A DNA stretch of 64,000 nt from Paramarasmius palmivorus (Eukaryota; Basidiomycota; Agaricomycetes; Agaricales; Marasmiaceae): positions 613,857-677,856 of the forward strand of contig JAYKXP010000024.1 in the NCBI GenBank assembly GCA_037176845.1. Direction: 5' to 3'. The position numbers and the translations under genes were made by a program. Below, one piece after another: positions 23,020-37,225 of the stretch; the stretch's first letter is position 1, and the number at the start of each line of letters is the position of its first letter. Under the pieces are notes generated by a model. It saw only the letters and a list, made by a program, of their open reading frames with translations. It did no database searches and was not told the DNA's origin.

Positions 23020-24397
23020 TCACAGCTTGCTATGAAACTGTAATGTCTGTTCGACGGTCACCGACATTTCCATTGAGGCGAGTACACCCCATATGGCGTC
23101 CGCCAATTCTCGCGGTTTCTCTTGAACGATCTGTTTTGGAAGCAATGAATATTGAGTACGCGTTGGAGAGACATGCCTTACCAAATGCCCTGCATCGTTG
23201 ACTTTGGATATAGAAGCGATAATCGCTCTTTTGCCTACTGGCTTCCTGACTGGGAAGCTTGAAACACGGGCAAGGGTTTAAGCACCGAGTCAAAATGTAA
23301 CAATAAGCTATGAACTCACGTTGTGGCGTCAACCTCGCGTCCGGCAAAAATACAGTGAATCGGTATCTTAGTGCCTAGACGCGCCAGCCAATGCATGCTT
23401 TCTATAGCCTCATCCGGGTAGAGGAAGCCTGCATACTCTTGGTCGCGGGTCAGGGTCAATGTAACGCCCTCCTTGTCAGGGTATGTCCTCGTGGGAAGTT
23501 CGCGTAGACCGTACTCCTATTGAATGATTATTAAACACGTGTTTATTAACGGTAAATGAACATACTAAGTGAAGGTCGAGGACTTTAGGATCCCAGATTT
23601 TCCAGGGTGCTCTTGTAGCAAACCATGCTCGCGCAGATTCCCGTGAAGACCAAACATCCTTTCTTACCTTGGCAGCCTTGCGGATCATTTCCAGCTGCGC
23701 AGGGGGGACGAAGGGACGGGAGACGATCTCAGTAAACTTGGGCTGTATGGGAGGGTCGATAAGAATCAATGATGAATATGGAACATTGTTCAGGGTGCCA
23801 ATGGTGGACATCGAGCTAACAGGGGGCTTCAGAATACAATCAGAGGCTAAGCGGAGCCGAACAACACTCACAGAGAGCAAGCGCCTGCAGAATGTCCTAC
23901 GCCTACGACATCGCTCCCGGGCATCATCAGATTAGATCTGAGCAGAACGTGAATACCGCGTGCCCATCCAGCTACCGCTGTGGTCCAGCCTTAACATCAG
24001 AAGGTTCCGACGGGATTGAAGGCAAACGACTCACAAACACCTTGCGGACGCTGTAGAAGGCGTTCTTCGTTCACGACAGCGCCATGCCCGTGTGTTGGCA
24101 ACTCTGCTAGCCATATTTCTCCAATGATGGGATCCCTGCCACTCGAGTAATCACGGCGACAGATCTCCTCAATGGTTGGGAGCCAGGTCTCCACAGCTGA
24201 ATAGAGGTCAGCCAAGCACCCTTGGTTATGCAGTGATACTTACGTGTCCCTACACTGTGCAGGAAAACAAGCGAGGCGGACTGTTGGGTCTTCCCAGAAC
24301 GACGATAATATCCAGGTACATATCTGCTGAAGGGGAAGAGGAGACCATCTTCTTCTGGGCCTCCTGGAAGGAAAAAACGTTGTACGCTGGAAAACAT
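23020..24397 (-). CDS. Alpha/beta-hydrolase
   Basis: A multi-exon alpha/beta-hydrolase. Reading the spliced strand gives LVFLHSVGT, an early beta-strand with the HG-like oxyanion region, then VETWLPTIEEICRR, EIWLAELPTHGHGAVVNEER, a nucleophile elbow GVGHSAGACS with Ser flanked by GxSxG, NNVPYSSLILIDPPIQ, and an exon with EYGLRELPTRTYPDKEG and HWLARLGTKIPIHCIFAGRE (acid region). Two last exons give KRAIIASISKVNDAGHL (His region) and IVQEKPRELADAIWGVLASM. Stop TGA is at 23022-23020. The start is uncertain (Met 24397 or 24433). The substrate is unknown; such proteins are sometimes annotated as toxin-biosynthesis-like hydrolases, which is not supported further here. Confidence 0.78.
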
Positions 24398-24433
24398 GAC
24401 AGAGATGAAGAAGGACACCGAATTATTTCGCAC

Positions 24434-25079
24434 CTTTTTTAATATTAAGTAGTAATAATTAGATCAATCGGGATTGATCCACATCAACGATATGAGCTGA
24501 GTTGTCGACCAGGTACATTGTAACATGCAAAGTTACCAAAACCGGGCGGGAAGGCGGAGCAGATAAAATGCGAAGATGATCTACCAGAATGGCTTCTTGT
24601 GCCAAGTGCGGGCAGGGATCAAGCTGACCCTAGCGGGCCTGGGATTCAGCTGTCAGAAGTGATGCCATGAAGTATGGTGCGTACGACTCACATGAATATC
24701 AATCTGATACTGGAATTGTTTGCTCAGTGTTCCACCGAATTGGGGCCAAGTGGAAGGCCTTTTTTGTAAGAGGGCCCCACAAAAGCAATAACAGAATAGT
24801 CATGGCACCAAGACGACCGAAAAACACGGAGCGAGAAGTCCATCTGTGCATTGCGGGAGAAGGACATTTGCAGCACGAGGTCGTTTACGTGCACCGGCAC
24901 CCCCGCAGATGGCCTTGGTTGGCGATCATGACGAGTGGTCTGAACAATCCTGTTTTGATCGCAATTGTATTCCTAGACAGTTATCACCATAGAAGCTGCC
25001 CGCGATTACGGTCATTGCACGGTTGATTGAGATGAAGACAGTTGATACTCACCAGTACTTCTGATGGCCGTTGCTTGTG
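24434..25079. other. Upstream flank of the alpha/beta-hydrolase, no gene supported
   Basis: Only short, composition-poor open frames are present, such as a 119-codon frame on the plus strand at 24667-25026 without recognisable motifs. The stretch includes the likely promoter of the hydrolase. Confidence 0.35.
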
Positions 25080-26471
25080 ATTACTGTCCTTGGAAAATTT
25101 TTGGAGAATATGAACCACAACACATGTGGTGCCGGAGGTTGGACAAAAGCCAGCGAAGTAGTAACCAGTGACGACGGTTTGTGAGCACTTGATGTAAAGC
25201 CGTCGGATATTCATATGCTTTCTTGAGAGGCAGTCTCAGCAGGCTTTCGAGACATATTAGAACGTCACATAAGTATAAGGCCAAGTTACAAGCACCGGAG
25301 GTACCGCGTTCAAATCGGCTTAGTAAGTTTGGTTGCCAGTCACGTTCGAGATGTTTCCCACGGCAAACTCTGTCCATCATGAGGTTGACTTGCATCAATA
25401 TTTTGTATCGAAAGGACGTGCGCATATCGTGTATGATCGTAACTAATGTTAAGGAGCAGGCGAAGAGGATACATCAGGATGCAAAGTATCAGTACGACGT
25501 GTAAGATAGGGAGCAGCAGAAAGCATACATACACCGGCGACATACATATTCTTCAAACCGTCCTTGTTGCCAGTGACGATGTGAGTGAGTATGAGCTTGA
25601 TACAAACAACGGATTCGTGGAGTAGCCTGCACTGCCTACGGCCAAGCGGGATTAAGATCGTGGGCTTGATGACATCGAGAGCGGCTTGAACCCTGGAGTC
25701 CAGGTAGTCTCCCCTAGGCAGACTCGATATCGCTCGACAGCTCGCTTGATATGAGTACAGGGCTTGTTGTAGTGTTATAGGACATTAAATGTCCTTACTC
25801 GCATCTGGGCCATCGTCTTACTCAATAGTGTTCCGCAATCTCGAAAGGTTTCCTCGTAGCAATCTAGTGAGGGATATCTGCACTTGGGGGAGGTGACGTT
25901 GCTGAAGATTGTATTAATATCCTGTTATGGAGACTTGCGTCCGTTTCCGCCCGTGTTTAGTGGTCCTACAAGACGAACTATATGCAGCAAGTAAACCGGA
26001 TGTTAATATGCCAGAACAATTGGGAGGGCGGGAGATATTCGAGGAATTCTCGTAGTCGCACTGAAAGAACAGACGTGGTTCATCGACAGTCCCTGGAATG
26101 CAATGTTGTCAAGGCCTTGTTTAGAGAGATAACTACTACGAAACCTAGTCAGCAACAAAGATTGTTCCCCAATAGGCTTTGAAGACCCGGAAAAGCACAA
26201 AGCCTGGGACCGAAGATAGAATTAAGGGGATATCGTTCCTCCAAACATTCACCTGAGATACGACAACATTGACTGTGATGACAACTTGGGCGGGATAAAT
26301 TACACGGAGATGTAATCCTATGAAACCGTAAACGCAAAACAAGTCAGAGAAGTCAGAGGATAGGGACAGTAGAACGCACTGTACGAAAAGTCTTCTGTAC
26401 CTCCACCATGTTGTCTTCACACCTCCAAGAAGAATGCCGAAAACAGTTGACGCGACGCCGCGAAGATTCAC
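25080..26471 (-). pseudogene. Remnant of a DUF6534-type membrane protein gene (tentative)
   Basis: No intact ORF exists, but scattered minus-strand frames recall, in the right order, parts of the mushroom DUF6534 seven-helix family: YPAQVVITVNVVVSQ followed by VNVWRNDIPLILSS (helix 3, loop, helix 4) at about 26330-26150; IIHDMRTSFRYKI (the usual LHxSRTGFKR loop) near 25425; and SLVTTSLAFVQPPAPHVLWF (final helices) near 25170-25100. They sit in different frames with stops between them. The resemblance is by eye and weak; alignment to the family is needed. It lies head to head with the copy at 27168. Confidence 0.32.
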
Positions 26472-27123
26472 GAAACTGTAATGACGTTGTGTTTGTCCTT
26501 ATTTTCCTTACGGGTTGGTTCCCACGCAATTTCACCTTGACGCGTTTGCAGGGCGATCATATTCGAAGTTCCCAGCCTAAATCGTTGAAACTTGAATTTC
26601 TCCAGCTAAGCCCTCAGGAGCTTATTCATGCGACCAATTCTTTGCTTTTGTCAGGAGTCTGATAGGGGATGGATATAATACAGTACCAGCGAGAAGCGGC
26701 GGAGTCGGCCTCATTGGTGAACTATGACTTCCCAAGACAGTACGTTCCACATTACAGATTCATATAAATGCATGGTCACAATGACCATTCTGACTTAAGT
26801 ATTGAATGCTACAGCCGCTCCCGCTCCGAAATCCGTGTAATGCCTTGAACAGCCTTGAACCCATTCGACGAATTCGCCGTTCAACTTGGCAAGATATATG
26901 TGTGCTACTATGTTAAAGGAGGAGTAAAGCTTATGGATAAGCAGGAAACTCTCGCTCGCGCGCAACTTACGGGTCACAAGATCTACCCTTACCCTCAACC
27001 GGGTCAATGTTATAAGAGCGGTCAATCGCTGTACCTCCTGAGTCTGGATGGAAAGATAATGCCGACGGATGCGAGGCGGAGATCTCGATCTCGATCGTCG
27101 AAACTTTCAATTTCAAGTATTCA

Positions 27124-27132
27124 TATATAAAA
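27124..27132 (+). promoter_or_regulatory. TATA box of the DUF6534-type gene
   Basis: TATATAAAA lies 36 bp before the ATG at 27168, in a position compatible with a core promoter and a very short leader. Confidence 0.45.
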
Positions 27133-27167
27133 GCCCTTTATTCCTCGATGATATTTTGCCTCCTTTG

Positions 27168-29040
27168 ATGCCCATGGCGAGCTACAGCTATGAAGATACG
27201 TTTGGGCTCATGTTTGTTGCTGCCTTCGTATCTGCATTGTGAGTCTTCTCTGCGTGATTCCGCCTTCTTCTCTCACTACATTGTATCAGCCTCTGTGGAG
27301 CGACAACAGTCCAGACATACTTCTATAGCGTAAGCTATAAGAAGGATCCAACCGCTCTAAAACTCCTGGTCGGTCTGGAACGATTTCATCCTATCTCTTT
27401 ACTCAGCGCGTTCTCTTACTTCAGGTGGCCGTTTCATGGGTTCTGTCAATGTTACACACCATCTTGCTCATCTACGCAACCTGGTTCTACACTGTAAAAG
27501 CTGTCGGGAATCCTTTCAACGTTTTTGTTTTATTCTGGTGCGTCCGATGAAATTAATAAGTCCATAGAACACTCCTAAACACGAGATAGGCCTGGGATGG
27601 TATGTGGACGCCTTACTTATATATTGGGAAAGCAATAATCACCTACATCTGAAAGTCTACCCTTTTTGTCGCGGTGAGTGCCCACTCTTGCACCTTGCCT
27701 ATATCTCGCTGAACGTATTCCAGAATACGCAAATTTGCCTTGTACAATTGTAGGTCACTTTCTTTATTGAAGATTAACAGGTTCATGTACTATCTTCGCA
27801 AAAGATTCCTTGCTAGACGTGTTCATAAATGTTGGTTTGAACATCGCAGCCTCTACCATACTTTTCTGACCCTTTACCAGTTCTTAGTACTTCCTTATCG
27901 CGTTGGAAGCAATACGCATTGTGTGCTAGCTTTGTGAGCTTCATTTCGCGGAGCCTTAAAAGACGGTATTGATGAAGAATAATTTTAGCTTGTCCTCATC
28001 TTTTCGAATTTTGGTACGAGATTTGCTGTCTTTTACAGTACGGTTGATTAATCCACCTCACAGTTGTCAGCCTCGGTTCGTCTGAAATATGTCTCAAGCA
28101 CTTCTCCCAGAACTAATGTGACGACGCATGACAAGTTGGCGTTTCTAAGACGTGTGTACATTCATTAAAAGTCCAAGCGCTGCCTTGCTAAACTCCCGCT
28201 CAGTTTTACTCTCAAAAGCGTGGCTCAGCTACGAGAAATCGATGTTAGACTTTTTATTTCTTCTACCTTCCCATCCTTGCCTGATAAGCACTGTTTTCAG
28301 ACATATAGCATCGCGTCCTTGGGCTTCAACATTGCTGTCGATACTACGATTACAGGATTCCTAGGATGGGCGCTGTTGAAGAGTAGAACTGGAGTCAAGC
28401 GGTACGTGTGTCAAGAACCGTTTCAGACTCCAATTAATCTCGCCGACTGCAGAAGTGATCATGCTCTGAGTCTCCTCATACTCCTGACTGTCAACACAGG
28501 TCTACTACCTTGGTGAGTTAGTGTCTTACTTGCCGCCAGTCTATTCATCGTGACTATTACAGTCTACTCGCGATCGCCGGAATGATCTCAGTAAGTTCTC
28601 ATATACTCCGCACTTGCAGATCGTTCACGGAATTCGATCACAGCTTCTTCATTCTCCGAATACCTTCTGGTTTCTTCTTTGCCTCTACCTCATCTCCGAC
28701 TGCTACGCCAACTGTCTCCTCGCCAAGTCAGTTTCTTGTCTAGGTTTTTCTGTGTCCATGCTAACCTCTCACGTTCGACAGCCTCAACAGCCGATCATTC
28801 TTCAAATCTAGAATGACCAATTCAAGAGGGTCGACGGGGCAAATGTGTCCCACCAGCGTGATTTTCGGACATGGTCATTCCGCATCTCGGACCTCCGATA
28901 CTGGCAGTGACGGAATTCACGAAGTTGATTTGGAAATGTCCAAAATGGAAGACTCCAGAGGCGAGGGGTCTTCGCGACAGACTGGAGTTTCAAAAGTTTC
29001 AATAGCGAGACCTCAGAATGCGTGGCACAGTACCCGATAG
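27168..29040 (+). pseudogene. DUF6534-type multi-helix membrane protein gene, probably decayed in its middle
   Basis: The 5' exons look intact: MPMASYSYEDTFGLMFVAAF, then FLCGATTVQTYFYSVSYKKD, then VAVSWVLSMLHTILLIYATW ending in NPFNVFVLFW. The 3' exons also look intact: TYSIASLGFNIAVDTTITGF, GWALLKSRTGVKR, LLILLTVNTGLLPW, TFWFLLCLYLISDCYANCLL, LNSRSFFKS and a hydrophilic tail ending at 29040. In between (about 27590-27870), where helix 3, the loop and helix 4 should lie, the best frame reads KSTLFVA, VTFFIED and QVHVLSSQKIPC but is cut by TGA, TAA and TAG codons that I cannot splice out with GT-AG sites. DUF6534 proteins are expanded, uncharacterised mushroom membrane proteins. A missed exon layout is possible. 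Confidence 0.5.
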
Positions 29041-29555
29041 CAATGATATGTATGGACTCAAGTTTCTATGATTGTATAGTAGCATTTATATTATGATGGC
29101 CACCATTGCGTTACCAGACATCTAGTAGTGCACAAACCTTTGTTGTAATCCAGTGTAATCCCTGTACTACCAGCTTGGATCCATATCTACATGATAATTT
29201 GTTGCGCCAATCTCGCTTAAGTGCTCCACTGATGAATCAAAATGTCGATGACCTCGTTCCAAAAACTCGCCTTCCATGTAGAAGATACATTTTGAAATCA
29301 CTCCGTCCCCCCGTCGCGATGGCATCCTGTCTTGATCCTGTCTCTTTACACCCATTGGGTGAGCTATATACGCGAAGGTCGAAAGCGATTTGCTTGCTCT
29401 TATGCTCTCATATTACAACGGTCTAAAGAAGTACATCGTACAGCAAGCAGCTGAGCCATCCAAATAACCAAGAAAACTGCCTGCACAAGTGAATGGTATG
29501 TACTCGATTATAGTATACGCCTATAAATATCATGTACTTCTTCTTCCAACATCCC
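29041..29555. other. Convergent intergenic region
   Basis: This lies between the 3' end of the DUF6534-type gene and the 3' end of PCK1. No protein-like frame or RNA gene was recognised. Confidence 0.4.
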
Positions 29556-31583
29556 TTATACCTGAGGTCCGGCCTTTCTGACCTTCTCTTCGACGTCGGG
29601 CTCGTACAACTTGAACGCCTTGCCGAACATGCCGGCAAGCTTCTTAACTTCCCTTGCAAATGCGTCCTTGTCTGCCCAGGCGATCTCGGGGTTGAGCAGT
29701 TCCCGAGGAACACCCTCGATCTCAGTGGGAACAGTCAAGTTGAAGACGCCAAAGTTTTCGCTCTTGCCAGCGGCAAGAGAAGCAGCGAGGGAGCCATCGT
29801 GGATAGAGTCGATGATCTTTCTAGTGTACTTGAGAGGGCAGCGACGGCCAGTGCCGAACTTGCCACCAGTCCAACCAGTGTTGATCAACCAGCAGTTGAC
29901 GTTGTGTTTCGACATGCGTTCTGCGAGCATGGAGGCGTAGCGGGATGGCTGTAGGAGAAAAGCCGTCAGTTAAAGCTCGGGGGTCCGAGTAGCGCGAGAC
30001 TTACGTGAAGGACGATGAATGGAGCGCTGTAGCAAGTAGAGAACGTGGGGATCGGCTCGAGGACACCGTCCTCGGTTCCAGGGGTCTTGGAGGTGTAACC
30101 AGCCAAGAAGTGGTAGCTGGCTTGCTCGGGAGTGAGCTTGGCTACTGGTGGTAAGACACCGAAAGCGTCACAAGTCAACATGACAATGTTGGATGGTTGC
30201 TGGTCAACTGTGCAGGGAATTCTTGCATTGGGAATAAAGTCGATGGGGTATGCGCAACGAGTGTTCTCGGTGATGCTGACGTCGTCGTAATCAGGGTTGC
30301 GGTCAAGAGGGTTGTAGACGACGTTTTCGAGGATGGAGCCGAAGCGGATGGCATTGTAGATTTCGGGTTCCTTCTCTGCGGAAAGGTTGATACACTTGGC
30401 GTAACAGCCTCCTTCAATGTTGAAGACACCGGTATCTGACCAGACGTGCTCGTCATCACCGATGAGAAGACGGTTGGGGTCGGCTGATAGGGTAGTCTTT
30501 CCTGTACCAGAAAGACCGAAAAAGAGTGTGACGTCGTTGTCCTTGATACCGACGTTGGCAGAGGAGTGGAGTGAGAGTTGACCGAATTTCACGGGTTGGA
30601 GGTAGTGCTAAGGAAGAAAGGTCAATGCATAACCTTGCTGCCAAGATATATGATACCCACCATGACGCTGAAAACACCCTTCTTCATTTCACCGGCATAC
30701 TCAGTACCGAGGATAACCATCTCCATACGCTTGAAGTTGATTTCGACCGAAGTCGTGGAAGACATGCCCTTGGTGAAGCGGTTTGCTGGGAACTGTCCAG
30801 CATTGTAAATGATGAAGTCTGGCTCGCCAAAGTCAGCGAGTTGTTCAGGAGTAGGCCGAATGAGCATGTTATTCTATCCAAGAGAACATGAGCAAGAGTT
30901 TCCCTTTTGGGAAGGAAAATCATGACGTACCATGAATAGAGCATGGTAGGCTCTTGCGCAGATGACTCGGACCTTGATCCTGTATTTCGGATCCCACTTG
31001 AATGAAGATCAGCAAACAGTTCTTTGGAGCTTGGTTGGCTCTACTTACTCCAGCATATCCATCGAAGACATAGACGTTATCACGGGTGTTGAGATAATCG
31101 ATGGCACGCTCTCGGTTGATTTCAAAAGTATCTAACGCGAGAAAAGTGAGTGATATAGTGTGAAACAGCGAAAGAAAAAGAGCCTACGTTCATCCATCTT
31201 GATGTTTACTGAACCCCACCAAATGTCGTCCTTGCTGGTATCTTCATAGACGATACGCTTGTCTTTTGGGCTACGACCGGTCTTCTTTCCAGAAAAGTTG
31301 ATGAGAGCACCAGAGCTAGAGATGATGGCTCCTTCGTTTCGAATAGCATCCTCGTATAGCAGAGCTACAGGGGCGTTTCGCTTGAGATGGATCTTGTCCA
31401 TGTCAAACCCCGCCTGGGAGAAGTAGTCGAGATCCCGACCGATTACTATAGAGCAATATGAAAACATGAACGATGAAGAAGATGGAATCAATACGCACAG
31501 TTAGAGTAAAGCTCCTGGTCCGACGACTGGGCATAGTTCTTGTGAAGGATATGGGGGGTAACGTAGGGAGTTGAGATGGGCAT
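29556..31583 (-). CDS. PCK1: Phosphoenolpyruvate carboxykinase (ATP)
   Basis: This cytosolic gluconeogenic enzyme converts oxaloacetate and ATP to phosphoenolpyruvate, CO2 and ADP. Seven exons: 31583-31499, 31445-31188, 31131-31049, 30996-30931, 30873-30661, 30607-30005 and 29948-29556. Motifs: [20 protein letters not shown] near the N-terminus; [12 protein letters not shown] (lysine of the metal site); the P-loop [35 protein letters not shown] (kinase-2 aspartates); [30 protein letters not shown]; and [14 protein letters not shown]. The pattern is the ATP-type enzyme of fungi. Codon use is strongly biased toward C-ending codons, as in highly expressed genes. Confidence 0.96.
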
Positions 31584-31695
31584 GTTGAGGTGAGGAGGGT
31601 ACTTTGGAAAAAGAGTCGTCGATTTGAATCGATGAAAAGTGGAGAAAAAAGTGAAGGGGTGTGGGGTAGCGGCGTGACAGGATTTGAGTCTTGTT

Positions 31696-31703
31696 CTTAT
31701 ATA
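31696..31703 (-). promoter_or_regulatory. TATA box of PCK1
   Basis: TATATAAG on the minus strand lies about 113 bp before the PCK1 ATG, inside the 534-bp divergent region shared with the GNAT gene. Confidence 0.5.
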
Positions 31704-32117
31704 GGCGCCCCTACTGAGCATAATCAGCCAGTCCCGCCGTTTTCACCCGAAATCCCTTCCGCCCGGACGAGCGCAGAAACTAGGTCCCGATTTCCAAAAA
31801 ATCACGTTAGCGTCCTAGTCGGATCCAAGTCAGGAATGCAAGTTTCTGACCGGTTTCTGGCCCTTTCTTTGCTGGCGTATTGTCGTTGCCAGCATGCCAC
31901 ATTGCCAGAGTCGTGTCCCACTAAAACTTCGCATCACAGCCATATTTCTCAGCCAGTCACGTTCAATCACATGCCGGCCTCGTCCGCCGCGGTGAGCCGC
32001 GTTCGCCCCTATATTCAGTTCTTTCTCTACCAAAATGTCATTGCCCTTCTGGCTACTGCCACGGGTGCGTTTACCTCGATATAAGTACCTCTGATTCCCC
32101 CCAATTTCGAGACCATC

Positions 32118-32739
32118 ATGGCTCCCCAAGATCACATTGCAATTCGTTCATTTGCTGCCGCTGACATCCCCCAGCTGCGCGAGCTGCACGTAAGTCTCCA
32201 TTCATTAGCGTTCATTCCATGGAAACTAAACCTTGTTATTCTAGTCTGCTCTGATTCCAATCCCATACCCGCCTAGCTTTTTTATAAACCAGCTAATCCA
32301 GGCAAATCATCTGTGTCTCGTTGCACACGACACCTCATCTGCCTGTGGCGCCCAGACACCTATTGCATTCGTTACTGCTTCTCTTCGCAATCAAGGGGTG
32401 GACCGCCACATTCAACTCCTCACATTAGGTGTTCACCCCTCATACCAGAGCAAAGGCCTTGCTCGCCGACTTGTCCGTCAAGTCGTTACCGACCTCAACC
32501 CATCGGGTGAAGAGATCCCCGTGCATACCCACGTCTGTACAACCAACACCTTGGGCCAAAACTTTTACGAGAGCTTGGGGATGAAGCTCAAAGTACAGGA
32601 TGACAAGCCGGTTGTTGCCAGGAATGTATACTCGTACTTGACACTCGGCCGGCCACACGTCCAGGCCTTGACGAATCATGAAAAGGGCTTATTTAGAAGT
32701 AGAGATGCCTATCTCATGGAGGGGTGTATCTCAGCCTAA
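32118..32739 (+). CDS. GNAT-family N-acetyltransferase
   Basis: Exons are 32118-32189 and 32245-32739. The GNAT fold is visible as HIAIRSFAAADIPQLRELH, then LIPIPYPPSFFINQLIQ, FVTASLRNQGV and, at motif A, LGVHPSYQSKGLARRLVRQV, which contains the acetyl-CoA pyrophosphate loop (Q/RxxGxG/A type). It continues with VCTTNTLGQNFYESLGMKL, the motif B tyrosine region. The arrangement and the PIPYPPSFF segment resemble NAA50/NAA60-like N-terminal acetyltransferases, but that is a guess. The gene is divergent from PCK1. The C-terminal 30 residues are not conserved in any way I recognise. Confidence 0.83.
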
Positions 32740-34312
32740 TAATATCCCTTCCTATATGGTTCCTATGCATAATCCTGTAATCTGATAGAACCTGTATATT
32801 GTTTGTGCTGTAAAATTCCTATAACACCTTGCTTTGATCCACTTTCGAGGACATGATGTCAAATATGGTACCGCCGAAACCGATACTCTTACCCCGCCAC
32901 GCCGCCACCCCGCATCGATAGCGGTAAATGCTCATCTTCTGATTGGCCATAGCCGCGAACAGTCCACTGCCAAGCTTGTATCCGATTCGAGCGTCCAAAG
33001 CTGCAACAAAACGTAGTTCATCCCCATTCCGAGATCGCCCGAGGATAATGGACGGATATCTTTTCTTCCCTTCGGAGCTCCAGACGTTTGATGTTTCGTC
33101 ACAGCATGTGTTATAGAACCTTGAAAACGGGAGTTTGGAGATGAAGGTCCAAGGTCCGGAGGTAATTGACGTGAACTGCTGAGATGTTTGGTGTACAATG
33201 ATATCAAGTATAAGAATAGAAAGGACTATTGGAACTTTTGGGTACCACTTTGAAATTATCCAAGCGTTTCTTGTACGAGCCAAGGACGCAGAGCCAGAAG
33301 ATGACTTGGAAAGTGGGCTAGAGTGGGCTTTTGGGGCACCAGTGACATGACATAGCTCCAAGATCCGTGAAAGAGAATTGTTTCGAGCCATGACTGGGAA
33401 AGAATAGCCGGGGCGTACACAGGAAACAGGAACTGAGCAGTCCATGAGGCCCGGCTATACGACAGGAATAGTTGGAAGGGAAATCTTCGCAGAGACAGCT
33501 GCACAAAAAAAGATGGAGCAATTCATAATCCCAGCTCGAATCAATGAAGCGTGGGGCGCCATTGTATGATACTGATATCTTCGATTCCACAGAGAAGATA
33601 AGAACCCCAGAAGACAGCTGGCAGGATCAGATTGGACTCGGATTCCGCTCTAGTTGTTCATTTCGTCGCATGTCATACAATGGTAACAATCGGCAGCGGA
33701 TTACAGATAATCCACGGTTCGAGAACGAGAATCAGGACGGGCCGCAGAGGAACAGAACAATTCATGAACGACAGGTTCAAGGCACAGTACAGTTACTACA
33801 CAGGAGTAAAACAAGTGTCAGCACACAGGAGAACGTAGTGAGATACAGAGAGCATACGTTCTGTGCACGACATAGACCCCATCCTGAAACGTTCTCCTCA
33901 GCACCCAAAGATCAAGAACAAGATGAAAGAGGCTGTATATGGGACGGAAGCCAGGGACTGGTTATTGGTTTGAGCAGAGGGGAGCGCGACTGAGGCCTGA
34001 GGCCTTGAGGGTATATGTAACAGTTTGTGGCCACGTGAATGGGTCCCCAGGCTTGCACTGCAGCTACCATTGCCTCCAAATTGCCTCTCTCTCGATATGC
34101 AGCATACTCCACGACCTGGACACGTAGCTCTCGTTTCTAACCTCATCGCTTCAAGGTTGACTCGAAGATGACTCGTTCGACACCTTAACCTCCACGTCGA
34201 TACACGTTGCTCCCGCAACCCGCAACCCGCTCAGTGACTCAACGCTAGAACACCATCGAAGGTCACTGACCATCCCGAGCTCGTAGTCGACAACGTGTAG
34301 GGGACTTTCAAA
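32740..34312. other. Intergenic region with an unassigned 208-codon minus-strand ORF
   Basis: Minus-strand 33445-32819 holds an uninterrupted 208-codon frame with one hydrophobic segment (VPIVLSILILDIIVH), Ser-rich flanks and no recognised domain. Overlapping frames at 33590-33318 and 33504-33256 could be upstream exons, but no splice model was convincing. The rest, to about 34300, shows no gene and should contain the BiP promoter. Confidence 0.3.
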
Positions 34313-34319
34313 CACGTCA
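34313..34319 (-). promoter_or_regulatory. UPRE-like element upstream of BiP
   Basis: TGACGTG on the minus strand (CACGTCA on plus), 65 bp before the BiP ATG, matches the bZIP core recognised by Xbp1/Hac1-type factors in the unfolded protein response. Its position so close to the start codon could also place it in the leader. One match of this length can be chance. Confidence 0.35.
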
Positions 34320-34383
34320 TGAAGAGGTTAAAAGCGCTATCCATCATTGTCGGCTCAATAAACACCACATAGATTCAACACAC

Positions 34384-36993
<2,610 letters not shown>

Positions 36994-37225
36994 AAAATTG
37001 TTTATACCCCTGATTGTGAAATGCTATCGTTAAAGGATGCGTCTCGGAATGGAAAGTTTCCTTGCAGTGCTCACGAAAATGAGTCAAAAGCGCCCAAGCT
37101 ATGCATGAGCACTGCCATCTTTATTGAGGTCGGGGGCGGGCGGCGGGCGGCGGCTGTGCGGTTGAAGGCCACCTGATTGAGCCCATGTCTATAAAATCTA
37201 GGTGAGTCCGAGATGTTCAACACAC

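Noticed and set aside
33711..33725. tRNA-like B-box (GGTTCGA context)
   Set aside because: No matching A box, acceptor stem or anticodon arm could be found around it; similar 7-mers also occur inside coding exons.
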